Shown here: one piece after another, positions 27,340-35,674 of the stretch
Numbering within the stretch: position 1 is the stretch's first letter
How the letters are laid out: each line of letters begins with the position of its first letter
DNA from: Scandinavium sp036409475
GTDB taxonomy: Bacteria; Pseudomonadota; Gammaproteobacteria; Enterobacterales; Enterobacteriaceae
Reading direction: 5' to 3'
NCBI RefSeq assembly: GCF_036409475.1
Contig: NZ_JAYRCK010000011.1
Span: 79,700 to 143,699, forward strand
DNA length: 64,000 nucleotides
Notes under the pieces: model-generated
The model's input: only the letters and a program-made list of their open reading frames with translations
What the model was told of the DNA's origin: nothing
Database searches by the model: none
Program-made: the position numbers and the translations under genes

Positions 27340-27361
27340 TGTATATTCCTGTAATTAAGAC

Positions 27362-28126
27362 CTATTCAGACGGATCATCGGTGCCGTCCGGGACACCAAA
27401 CTGGCTTATCATGGTGAACGGTACTTCTCCGACGCCTCCGACGTTGAGCACCGGGGTACTGCCATCCAGAGGAATACGCACGTCATAAACTTCACCAGCC
27501 ACTTCAATCGGCACTTCTTCTTCACCGGTGTTGGTGACTACCGACACCTGGTAGTCACCCGGCGGAATACCGTAGTCGGCAGGGTTAATATCAAACTCCA
27601 CCTGGCCGGGACCAACGGACGTCTCCCCTTCAGGCACCAGCGACACGGCGTAATCGTCTCCCGCTTCATCAGTGAAATGAAGTTCGACCGTGGTACATCC
27701 GTCGTCCAGCGTGACGCGGCCGTTGATTTCCTGATCGCTCACCTGCAAAGAGGTGGTCTGCACCATAATGTCGTCGCCCACCATATTTCCCAGCGCCATC
27801 ACCTGAATGTTGCTCATCAGGATGGCATTGGTATTTGCCTGAACGCTCATCTCTTCCATCATGGCCACCTGAGCCATAGAGGCGAGCTGGTCGATATATT
27901 CGGACGGATCGGTCGGCTCGGTCGGGTCCTGATTCTCAATCTCCGCCACAAACAGGGTCAGAAACGCCTCCACTCCGGAAGATTCCGTTGAGGTGGTGGT
28001 GGTTGGCGTATCGGTCGTCCCCGTTTCCGGTGCCTCTGTCTCCGGAGAAGAAGATGGCGCTGGCGAAGAAACAGGATCCTGAGAAGAAGGTGCCTGCGAT
28101 TGGACATACAGAGCCAGAGTGTTCAT
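27362..28126 (-). CDS. lfgD: Hook cap / assembly protein LfgD (FlgD)
   Basis: 254 residues. A Ser/Pro/Thr/Glu-rich N-terminal stretch (about 10-50) precedes the FlgD N-terminal signature FLTLFVAEIENQDPTEPTDP and a C-terminal FlgD Ig-like fold with VTNTGEEEVPIEVAGEVYDV. It caps the growing hook. The ATG at 28126 overlaps the lfgC stop (TGATG). Confidence 0.93.
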   Translation of the reverse strand: MNTLALYVQSQAPSSQDPVSSPAPSSSPETEAPETGTTDTPTTTTSTESSGVEAFLTLFVAEIENQDPTEPTDPSEYIDQLASMAQVAMMEEMSVQANTNAILMSNIQVMALGNMVGDDIMVQTTSLQVSDQEINGRVTLDDGCTTVELHFTDEAGDDYAVSLVPEGETSVGPGQVEFDINPADYGIPPGDYQVSVVTNTGEEEVPIEVAGEVYDVRIPLDGSTPVLNVGGVGEVPFTMISQFGVPDGTDDPSE

Positions 28127-28557
28127 CACACATCCCCCAGTTTAAGTAAGCTTTGCTGCATGCTTTTGACGTTATTCAGCACATCAACGTTGGTTTCAAA
28201 ATCCCGCGATGCGGACATCATGTCGGCCATTTGCTCCACCACATTGACATCCGGGTAATAGACAAAGCCATTTTTATCCGCCATCGGGTGATGAGGCTCA
28301 TACCGCTTCACCGCCCCGCCGCTTTGCAGCACATCCTGGACCTGCACACTGGCACCATCAATCGCATGCTGGTGATGCCCGCCGATCAGGCTATTGTTGT
28401 AAACGGCTGCAAATACGGGACTTCGCGCCTTATAGGCTTGCGCCTCGCTGCTGGCAGGCGATTCCGCATTTGCCAGGTTACTGGCGACGGTATTCAGGCG
28501 TATGGTCTGTGCCGTCATCGCCGAACCGGAAATCTGATAAATATCAGTAAACGACAT
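28126..28557 (-). CDS. lfgC: Flagellar proximal rod protein LfgC (FlgC)
   Basis: 143 residues, with SGSAMTAQTIRLNTVASNLA at the N-terminus and YPDVNVVEQMADMMSASRDF near the C-terminus, both FlgC signatures. Translationally coupled to lfgD. Confidence 0.95.
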   Translation of the reverse strand: MSFTDIYQISGSAMTAQTIRLNTVASNLANAESPASSEAQAYKARSPVFAAVYNNSLIGGHHQHAIDGASVQVQDVLQSGGAVKRYEPHHPMADKNGFVYYPDVNVVEQMADMMSASRDFETNVDVLNNVKSMQQSLLKLGDV

Positions 28558-28559
28558 GG

Positions 28560-28907
28560 TTATTTCCCTTCAATAGCCTCTCTCACACCGCTGATTTGCA
28601 GATTCAAAAAGGTCAAACTACTTTGATAATCCATACTATTTTGTGAAAATCGGGCCTGTTCGGCATTCAACTCCACGGTGTTGCCATCTTCTGAGGGTTG
28701 CATCGGGACGCGGTATTTCACGTCAACTTCGGGCACGACGCTTAAGCCACTGGCCCGTTGCATCTCGGAACCAAAATCAATATCTTGAGCTTTGAAATTT
28801 GGCGTATCGACATTCGCCAGATTCGCAGTCAGCAGCTCGGTCCTCTCAAGACGTAACTTCACTGCCTGCGGATGCACACCCAACGCCTGCTGAAAACTGA
28901 TTCCCAT
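28560..28907 (-). CDS. lfgB: Flagellar proximal rod protein LfgB (FlgB)
   Basis: 115 residues. ELLTANLANVDTPNFKAQDI is the FlgB/rod signature, and the C-terminus has NSMDYQSSLTFLNLQISGV. First gene of the lfgBCDEFGHIJ operon, with a good sigma-54 promoter 41 bp upstream. Divergent from lfgA. Confidence 0.95.
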   Translation of the reverse strand: MGISFQQALGVHPQAVKLRLERTELLTANLANVDTPNFKAQDIDFGSEMQRASGLSVVPEVDVKYRVPMQPSEDGNTVELNAEQARFSQNSMDYQSSLTFLNLQISGVREAIEGK

Positions 28908-28947
28908 TTTTTACATCACTCCTGCATCAATCTTGCTTACTGTTTTA

Positions 28948-28963
28948 AGCAAATGACATGCCA
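28948..28963 (-). promoter_or_regulatory. Sigma-54 promoter of the lfgB operon
   Basis: The minus strand reads TGGCAT-GTCAT-TTGCT, matching the consensus TGGCAC-N5-TTGCW at all but one position. It is correctly oriented and 41 bp before the lfgB ATG. LafK, the sigma-54 activator encoded at 43904, is the obvious partner. Confidence 0.85.
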
Positions 28964-28993
28964 ACTTGTAACTAATTGATGGGGAACAGTTTT

Positions 28994-29764
28994 ATGAAAA
29001 ACAGAATGAATGCCAGGAAACGAACCTTCCTTCCCGGCGCAGAAATAGCGCTGACCCTGCTCTTTGCCTTGCCCACTCAGGCTGCCGTTCATCCGGTGCA
29101 AAACAGCGCCAGAGAGCAGATCAACGCTCAGGTGCTCAGCGCGGCCAGCCGTGAGCTTGATGCTCTGGCCGCGAAAGCGCAGTGGCACGACTATCGCTAT
29201 ACGTTCAATATTTATATCCCTTCAATGGTTGCCAGCGCCCCTCTCTGCGCCGCCACACCGCGAGTTGCCCGCATCTCTTCTGCAGGAATGGTCCTCAGCC
29301 GCATGAATTTTGAGGTGAATTGTCCGGGTAACACAGGCTGGCATATCAACGTTGCGGTACGTCCTGATGTCTACGTCCCGGTGGTCATGCCGAAGTCAGT
29401 GATTGCGCGCGATACGGTATTAACCGTAAACGATCTACAGCTCAAAAAATTCAATATCAGTGGCCGGCAGGAAGGGCTAATGCTTCACGTTGAAGAGGCG
29501 ACCGGGCTGACCGCTAAACGTACCCTACAACCCGGTAAACCCCTCACCCGCGCGGAGCTGGTCACGCCGATGCTGGTCAAGCGTGACCAGCCCGTGACAA
29601 TTGTCTCGCGCAGGGATGGGATCACCGCATCCATGCCTGGCGTGGCGTTGAAAAATGGGCGCAAAGGGGATGTTATCAACATCCGCAACACCAGCAGCCA
29701 GCGCGTGATCAGCGGCATGGTGGACGATACCGGCATCGTTACCCCGGTCAATACGGACAGGTAA
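28994..29764 (+). CDS. lfgA: P-ring assembly chaperone LfgA (FlgA)
   Basis: 256 residues with an N-terminal signal peptide (basic start MKNRMNARKR, hydrophobic to about residue 35). The C-terminal SAF/FlgA domain contains PVVMPKSVIARDTVLTVNDL and RTLQPGKPLTRAEL, and ends in RNTSSQRVISGMVDDTGIV, the FlgA signature. It is a periplasmic chaperone for LfgI. The ATG at 28994 has GGGGA 8 bp upstream; earlier TTG/ATG codons at 28976-28979 are less likely. Confidence 0.93.
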   Translation: MKNRMNARKRTFLPGAEIALTLLFALPTQAAVHPVQNSAREQINAQVLSAASRELDALAAKAQWHDYRYTFNIYIPSMVASAPLCAATPRVARISSAGMVLSRMNFEVNCPGNTGWHINVAVRPDVYVPVVMPKSVIARDTVLTVNDLQLKKFNISGRQEGLMLHVEEATGLTAKRTLQPGKPLTRAELVTPMLVKRDQPVTIVSRRDGITASMPGVALKNGRKGDVINIRNTSSQRVISGMVDDTGIVTPVNTDR

Positions 29765-29908
29765 TCAGATTGCTGACAAAGAAGGAAAAAACGTGGTTTT
29801 TCCTTCTTTGTGGTGAGCAGCCGAAAATCAATGAATTGATTTTCCTTGTTTTTTTTCGGTCACTTATGACAAAACTGCATTCGTTAGAGGTTTGTCATCA
29901 GCCTCAGG
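29763..29908 (-). repeat. MITE-like inverted repeat element, copy C (between lfgA and lfgM)
   Basis: About 146 bp; its reverse complement matches copy B (24395-24541) along the whole length with scattered differences. The TGACAAA/TTTGTCA ends are at 29774 and 29897. The left edge overlaps the last bases of the lfgA stop codon, so it may also act as the lfgA terminator. Confidence 0.8.
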
Positions 29909-29931
29909 TGATGTGATTTTTTGTGACTGGA

Positions 29932-29960
29932 TTAAAGTTTTCCTGCATCACGGCCGCTTT
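29932..29960 (+). promoter_or_regulatory. Predicted LafS (sigma-28) promoter of lfgM
   Basis: TTAAAG, 14 bp, GGCCGCTTT; TAAAGTTT of the standard sigma-28 -35 box is intact. Same spacing as the sites before lafA and lfgK. It ends 50 bp before the lfgM ATG. flgM has a sigma-28 promoter in Salmonella, so feedback control of LafS is expected. Confidence 0.7.
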
Positions 29961-30010
29961 CTTTAATGCAATGACAGAAAACAGCCAGACGGGACATGTA
30001 CGAGGTTGAT

Positions 30011-30298
30011 ATGAAGATAACACCGATGATTTCCGGCAGCCGACCAGCCCCGGGCACCGAAAAGGAAAGCCAGGACAAGAACACGGCACAAACCAGTACC
30101 AGCGGAGTAACCCCAGCCTCCGCCGAAGATATTACACAGGCCGGTTTACAGTCTGCCCAGCAAGCGCTGAACGAAGACAGCCAGGGTGATATTGATTACG
30201 ACAACGTGGCCCGGATGCAAGCGACGCTGGCTACCGGCGAGCCGGCGATTGATACCGACCAGCTTGCCGCCGATATGTTTCGCTTTTTTCAAAAATAA
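30011..30298 (+). CDS. lfgM: Anti-sigma-28 factor LfgM (FlgM)
   Basis: 95 residues, with a disordered polar N-terminal half and a helical C-terminal half (VARMQATLATGEPAIDTDQL), as in FlgM. It should bind LafS until the hook is complete and then be exported. The ATG at 30011 has GAGG 6 bp upstream; five more residues would be added from 29996. Confidence 0.88.
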   Translation: MKITPMISGSRPAPGTEKESQDKNTAQTSTSGVTPASAEDITQAGLQSAQQALNEDSQGDIDYDNVARMQATLATGEPAIDTDQLAADMFRFFQK

Positions 30299-30310
30299 GG
30301 GGCCAGAAGG

Positions 30311-30739
30311 GTGAGCACCCGGTTAGATCTGGTTAAAACCCTGCTTCAGGGGATTCGCGACGATGAGAGGCGGTATGACACGCTTCGGCCCCTACTGGAG
30401 GAGCAGCGTCTGTGTATGATTCGTCGCGACAGCGAAGCGCTTTTAACCGTTAACGACGCCATTCAACAGCAATACGAACAGTTGAGCCTCAGTAGCCAGC
30501 AGCGACGTTTAGTCCTGCAATCGCTGGAGGTAGATGTAAACCGTACCGGAATCGAGCGGGTATTTAACTGGTTGCCTGCGCCACAAAAAAGCACGGCGCA
30601 CAGTTGGTGGCAGAACCTTGAGCAAAAAGCCGAACGCTGTAAAACGTACAACGAAAAGAATGGCGATTTACTCATCAGGCAGTACGAGTTTATACAGTCA
30701 TTTTTAGGCTCTGAAGTGGATTTTATTTATCACCGCTAA
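30311..30739 (+). CDS. lfgN: Flagellar chaperone LfgN (FlgN)
   Basis: 142 residues, predicted helical, with a GTG start 12 bp after lfgM. Placement after flgM, length (FlgN about 140) and the C-terminal region (QKAERCKTYNEKNGDLLIRQ) fit FlgN, the export chaperone for FlgK and FlgL. Confidence 0.85.
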   Translation: MSTRLDLVKTLLQGIRDDERRYDTLRPLLEEQRLCMIRRDSEALLTVNDAIQQQYEQLSLSSQQRRLVLQSLEVDVNRTGIERVFNWLPAPQKSTAHSWWQNLEQKAERCKTYNEKNGDLLIRQYEFIQSFLGSEVDFIYHR

Positions 30740-30867
30740 TGTGAATAACCTTCCTGTCAGCGGAAGTTTACTTTCCCCTCCAGGATTCAATGCATTGATA
30801 TAACCCGGAAATAAATTCCGGCATGCAAATTGCTCGAATGAGAATATTGGGCCACTGAGAACACATT

Positions 30868-31812
30868 ATGAGTACGATTGAATGTTACGAGCCAGACTTT
30901 GTTCGCTCGTTTTTATTCCACAATCCAGATTCCCCTCTGCACCTCCGGATGGCATGGCAGAACGAAATTCGCCAGAGTCTGGCCCTGACGGAGGCCGCCA
31001 GCTGTAAAGCGGCGCTGGAAGCCCCTCATACCTTTGCCCTGCACGTCACCCAGTGTGAAGCGGAACCGGGTAGTCGTGCATTATCCCTGCGCGACAGGCA
31101 GTTGAATCAGTCGGCTCTGAATACCGTCACGCTACCCGGCTTATCCCCTGAAATGCGACTCTACGCGTTAGGGATTATGCTGTCCTATTCGGAAAAATTA
31201 CCGGGTGACAGCACTGAGATACTGGAAGGTATTGCCTCTTTGCCCGACATCCTGGCAGGTTACGCAGAAGAGGGAAAATTACAGGAGCAGTTCAGACTAT
31301 TACCGGCCGTGCCTCAGCTTCAGTGCAGCTTACTCACCCGGATGGGCAGCTTTGAATTTGACTGGCAGACCCTTCCCGACACGCCGCGTAAAGCCAGCCT
31401 CCCTTTGCAGGTGAGTTTGCTGATGCTACAGGATGCCAACAGCGAAGTGTTGTTGCAGCGGCAATTGCAGTCACAGTGGCCTGAAACGTATGAGCGGTAC
31501 TTCGCACAGACGCCATGGATCTTCAGTAACTATCTGATTTACCGCCTGTATCACGATATGTTCCCACAGCACGACAGTGAAAACGTTATCCATCGTTATT
31601 TCGAATTAGTGACCGATTTTCACCTGATTCGCACCCTGTTCACCCTGTGGACGCTTGACGGTTCTGCCATAAACCAGGACGAAATTTTCGCCCTGTTTGC
31701 ATTATTTGAACGCTGGCGACACAGTGCAGATGCACCGCTGGCGAGGCAGCAGTTGCTACCGATATTGCCTGCCGACCACCTGCTCTCGGCATTCTCACTG
31801 CTTATCGATTAG
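30868..31812 (+). CDS. FliB-like protein lacking the iron-sulphur cysteine motif
   Basis: 314 residues. The start PDFVRSF and the C-terminal FSNYLIYRLYHDMFP followed by FELVTDFHLIRTLF resemble the ends of FliB, the flagellin lysine N-methylase. FliB has an N-terminal cysteine cluster (C-x3-C...CC). Here only four scattered cysteines occur (about residues 6, 46, 64 and 154), so the cofactor site appears to be lost. The frame is intact, so it may keep a binding role or act differently. It lies between lfgN and the glycan genes, with a 128-bp gap before it. Family assignment is from motif memory and is moderate. Confidence 0.6.
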   Translation: MSTIECYEPDFVRSFLFHNPDSPLHLRMAWQNEIRQSLALTEAASCKAALEAPHTFALHVTQCEAEPGSRALSLRDRQLNQSALNTVTLPGLSPEMRLYALGIMLSYSEKLPGDSTEILEGIASLPDILAGYAEEGKLQEQFRLLPAVPQLQCSLLTRMGSFEFDWQTLPDTPRKASLPLQVSLLMLQDANSEVLLQRQLQSQWPETYERYFAQTPWIFSNYLIYRLYHDMFPQHDSENVIHRYFELVTDFHLIRTLFTLWTLDGSAINQDEIFALFALFERWRHSADAPLARQQLLPILPADHLLSAFSLLID

Positions 31813-31872
31813 AAATGCCTCTTGGCCGGGAGCAATCCCGGTCCTTTTTCGGCCCACAAAAGATACGCCAAC

Positions 31873-34431
31873 ATGTTTCATTCTTCCTCACCGCACAGCG
31901 CACTGCCTGGCGTCGTAAAAACACTCGATACCGGTCGTGAAAAGCCGTTTGTTAGCGTCGTGACCCCAACCTGGAATCGCGGCGCATTTTTACCGTATTT
32001 GTTGTACATGTATCGCTATCAGGATTATCCAGCCGATCGCCGGGAGCTGGTCATCCTCGACGATTCACCACAAAGCCATCTCCCGATGATTGAGCGTCTG
32101 ACGCAAGGGCATCCTGAAAAATATAATATTCGCTATATTCACCATTCGGAAAAACTGGCTCTGGGTAAAAAACGTAACATGCTCAACGAGCTAGCGTCAG
32201 GTGAATATATTATCTGTATGGATGATGATGATTTTTATCCAGCGGATAAAATCAGCTATACCATTACGATGATGCAACGTCATCGGGCGCTGATTTCCGG
32301 TTCGGACCAGATCCCCATCTGGTACAGCCATATTAATCGGATTTTCAGAACGCGTAGTTTTGGGCCGCAAAATATACTCAACGGTACCTTCTGTTATCAC
32401 CGCAATTATTTGAAAAAGCATCGTTATGACGATGCATGTCACTTAAGCGAAGAAGAGGGATTCACCAACAAATTCACCGCCAATCCGCTGCAATTACCCG
32501 GTGAACGCACCATCCTTTGTATCTCGCATAACCAGAATACGTTCGACAAAGATTTTGTGCTCGGTTCAGGCCAGGCGTTAGAGGTCAGTCTGGAGACATA
32601 CATTACCGATCCCATCCTCAAAACCTGGTTTCTGAGTTTGCATAACGCCACCCATCATCAACCGATCCTGTGGGAGGGTATTGATCAGGTGGTGATCGTC
32701 AATCTGGATAAACGTCCGGATCGCCTGAAGCTTATCAGGCAGGAACTGGCACAGCTGCATGTCCCGGAGGCCAAAATTACCCGGCTGAGCGCAACGGAAG
32801 ACCCCCCCGGCCAGTTGGGCCGACGCCAGTCCCATTTACAGGCGCTTCGGCTGGCACAGCAGAAAGGCTGGAAGAACTATCTGCTACTGGAAGACGATAC
32901 GGTCATCCTGAAGCAGGAAAAATATATCCGGGTGCTGAACGCGCTGCTCAATGCCCTGCCCAAATTCCCCTGGGAAGTGATTCTGCTGGGTGGCGAGATT
33001 AAGCGCGGGAATATGCTTAAGAGCCTGCACGGAATGATCCACGCGCGAGACTGCAATAAGGTTTGCGCCTATCTGGTGAATAGCCATTATTACGCTGCAC
33101 TGATCCAACAAATGGAGCACGATCCTTCCTGTACACCCGAAGAACAATGGCAGCCACTGCTGGACGACGGAAAATGGCTGGCCTGTTACCCAAGCATTTG
33201 CTACCAGCGCGCGGGCTACAGTGATATTGAAAAGAAAGAGACTGACAACATTGGTTATTACTTCAATAAAATCAATAAAACACCAGCCAGCCATCAGGAC
33301 CCCGTAGCAGGGCAATCACATCCCGCTCCCGTATGCAGTGATATTATTGGGTTTTATATGGAGACCTCTCTCCATTACGCTGTCTATCGCCCTGTCATCA
33401 CAGCACTTCAGGCAATGGGCCATACCTGTTCACTGCTGATCAGCGACAGGATCCAAAAGCCGTTTCTGGATGAAATGCTGGAGACCCTTAGAACTATCGA
33501 TGATCCTGCGCTGGGCGGGGCCCGACTTTCAGACGTCACAGAACGACGTCAGCGCTATAAATGTCTTATCAGCCCGTACTATACCCCTTTGCTCAATGGC
33601 CTTTCCGATTGCCATGTCCGCGCGATGTATGGTCTGGCGAAAGAAGAGTGGAACCACGCCTGGTGGAACACCTTCTACCAGCGCATTTTGTGCTACAGCC
33701 ACCACAGTCAGCAGGCACTGGATATTAACGGCAGCGCAATAGTGGTGGGTAATCCGCGTTTTGATGAGTGGCATAACGCCAGCTTTGACGCCAGAGTACC
33801 CAACGTGGTGAAACTGGATGACAAAAAACCAACGATTTTGTATGCCCCAACCTATGGAGCATTAAGTTCACTCCCCCACTGGGCAGAAAAGCTCGGACGG
33901 TTGAGCCATGATTTTAATATTGTCACTAAATTGCATCACGGCACCTGCTACAAGCCCGAAGAGGCGGCGTCGCTGGCACTGGCTAATAAGCACTTAAAGA
34001 AAAGAGCTGACGCGCCAAAGCATGTGTTGCCTCTACTGGCCAAAGCAGACTATGTGCTGACAGACAGCAGTGGGTTTATTTTTGATGCGATTCATATGAG
34101 AAAGCGCGTCATTTTGCTCGAGTGGCCAGAGATGAAGACGCTGCTTGATGGGCAAAGTTATTCCACCCCGCACAGCGCCGACCAGCATATCCGCGACATT
34201 TTACCTGTTGCGAAAGATGTCGCCCAACTCAAAACCTTACTGTCCGATGCCTTTGACTGGACATCTCTGCAAGCATCACTGAATGAAATTCGCCATCATT
34301 ATTGCGATGCCTATATGGATGGAAAAGCAGGGGAAAGAGCGGCACGGGTGATTGAGGATTTGCTGACCAATCCATCGCAATTACAAATGAATACTCTTCT
34401 GCTTAGCCTGCAAAAGAAATTATTTAGTTGA
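31873..34431 (+). CDS. Three-module glycan transferase: GT2 + GT25 + CDP-glycerol glycerophosphotransferase
   Basis: 852 residues, cytoplasmic, with no transmembrane helix. Module 1 (about 20-240) is a GT2 fold: VSVVTPTWNRG and DDDD at 117-120 (DxD type). Module 2 (about 265-460) is GT25-like: VIVNLDKRPDRL near 274-285 and LLEDD at 338-342. Module 3 (about 480-850) is glycerophosphotransferase-like (TagB/TagF type): GNPRFDEW from 626, ILYAPTYGA, KLHHG and TDSSG at 730-734. Together they could build a sugar chain and add glycerol-phosphate. The ATG at 31873 was chosen over a TTG at 31822. It follows the FliB-like gene and leads into a second glycerophosphotransferase gene. Confidence 0.8.
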   Translation: MFHSSSPHSALPGVVKTLDTGREKPFVSVVTPTWNRGAFLPYLLYMYRYQDYPADRRELVILDDSPQSHLPMIERLTQGHPEKYNIRYIHHSEKLALGKKRNMLNELASGEYIICMDDDDFYPADKISYTITMMQRHRALISGSDQIPIWYSHINRIFRTRSFGPQNILNGTFCYHRNYLKKHRYDDACHLSEEEGFTNKFTANPLQLPGERTILCISHNQNTFDKDFVLGSGQALEVSLETYITDPILKTWFLSLHNATHHQPILWEGIDQVVIVNLDKRPDRLKLIRQELAQLHVPEAKITRLSATEDPPGQLGRRQSHLQALRLAQQKGWKNYLLLEDDTVILKQEKYIRVLNALLNALPKFPWEVILLGGEIKRGNMLKSLHGMIHARDCNKVCAYLVNSHYYAALIQQMEHDPSCTPEEQWQPLLDDGKWLACYPSICYQRAGYSDIEKKETDNIGYYFNKINKTPASHQDPVAGQSHPAPVCSDIIGFYMETSLHYAVYRPVITALQAMGHTCSLLISDRIQKPFLDEMLETLRTIDDPALGGARLSDVTERRQRYKCLISPYYTPLLNGLSDCHVRAMYGLAKEEWNHAWWNTFYQRILCYSHHSQQALDINGSAIVVGNPRFDEWHNASFDARVPNVVKLDDKKPTILYAPTYGALSSLPHWAEKLGRLSHDFNIVTKLHHGTCYKPEEAASLALANKHLKKRADAPKHVLPLLAKADYVLTDSSGFIFDAIHMRKRVILLEWPEMKTLLDGQSYSTPHSADQHIRDILPVAKDVAQLKTLLSDAFDWTSLQASLNEIRHHYCDAYMDGKAGERAARVIEDLLTNPSQLQMNTLLLSLQKKLFS

Positions 34432-34474
34432 TATTTGCTATGCGTAACTTCCCCACAAAACATGAGAAATAAAT

Positions 34475-35659
34475 ATGAATAATTATCCGGTTGTCGATCA
34501 TCGACTCTTTCAGGCGTTATCTCAGATTTCAATTAAAAAAACAAAATGTAAAAAACGCATTCTTTTTTTTGATCGTGATGCATTTTCTGACAATACGAAA
34601 TACCTGTATCTGCATATGGTAAAGAATACGCAACTGGAATGTATCTGGTGTACATGGAACGAAGATGTTTATACTATGCTTCAGCAACATAATCTTCCGG
34701 TACATCTTATCGGAAGGAATAATGACGAAACCATCAATCTATTTTTAGAGACTCACATAGCCGTTTTCTGCGTCAACCCTCATCATAGCTTACACAGAAA
34801 CTGGCTTTACTTTGCCTGTCTGGAAGGTGCAATTCATATCCAACTCTGGCACGGTATCTCTGTTAAAAAACTGCTATTGCAACTAACACCTTATTTGAGC
34901 ACAAGCGATCCTGGATTCAGTACATCTTTAGCATGGGCTTCTCGTGCTGATTATGTATTAAGCACCGCAATCCCGTTAAACACCTTCTGGAGCGAGGTTT
35001 TTGGCTGCCATACCATTTTCAATACGGGATATCCTCGTAATGAAGTTCTTGTTCGCCCCGCAAAGCCGTCAGAACTTCTCGGCGCAAAACTTAATGGCAA
35101 AACAACCCGGGCGATATTAAATAAAAGAAGGAAAATATTTATTGCACCTACCTGGCAACGCTTTAAAAATACTGAATTACTCAGCAAAGACATTGTCAGT
35201 AAATTAATCATTTATACACAAAAAAACAATATCGATGTATTTATAAAGGCACACGCTTATCACCACACTGGCATAAATATCGGATCATTAGAAATTAACA
35301 ATTTTTATTTCATTGATATGAATACCGATATGTACCCTTACATGAGCAAATTCGATATTCTCATTACGGACTATTCATCAATAATGTTTGATTATTTACT
35401 CACCAATAAACCCATTATGACGCTGGATATTCTGTCTGGAACACATGAAAACTTCGAACCTGATTATAACCTTGTGCCTGTTAACGATGATTTTCGTTAT
35501 AAATTCAATAGTGAGAATATTATCACCGTCTTACACCAGGCGCTTAACCGAGATGAACGTTCATTGAACCGAACCGACGCCAAAAAAACATTATTTCAGA
35601 GTGATGCAGCATCCTCCTCTCACACACTGAGTCAGTTTATCAATACATTGACAGAATAA
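34475..35659 (+). CDS. CDP-glycerol glycerophosphotransferase family protein
   Basis: 394 residues. Family motifs: LWHGISVK with H126, TGYPRNEVLV, IFIAPTWQRF, FIKAHAYHH and TDYSSIMFDY with D299, the pattern of TagB/TagF-type enzymes that transfer glycerol-phosphate from CDP-glycerol to a hydroxyl. No membrane-spanning segment is evident. The gene is AT-rich compared with flagellar neighbours, a sign of acquisition. The donor would come from the TagD-like enzyme encoded at 37941. Confidence 0.85.
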   Translation: MNNYPVVDHRLFQALSQISIKKTKCKKRILFFDRDAFSDNTKYLYLHMVKNTQLECIWCTWNEDVYTMLQQHNLPVHLIGRNNDETINLFLETHIAVFCVNPHHSLHRNWLYFACLEGAIHIQLWHGISVKKLLLQLTPYLSTSDPGFSTSLAWASRADYVLSTAIPLNTFWSEVFGCHTIFNTGYPRNEVLVRPAKPSELLGAKLNGKTTRAILNKRRKIFIAPTWQRFKNTELLSKDIVSKLIIYTQKNNIDVFIKAHAYHHTGINIGSLEINNFYFIDMNTDMYPYMSKFDILITDYSSIMFDYLLTNKPIMTLDILSGTHENFEPDYNLVPVNDDFRYKFNSENIITVLHQALNRDERSLNRTDAKKTLFQSDAASSSHTLSQFINTLTE

Positions 35660-35674
35660 CATCAGGTTAATATT

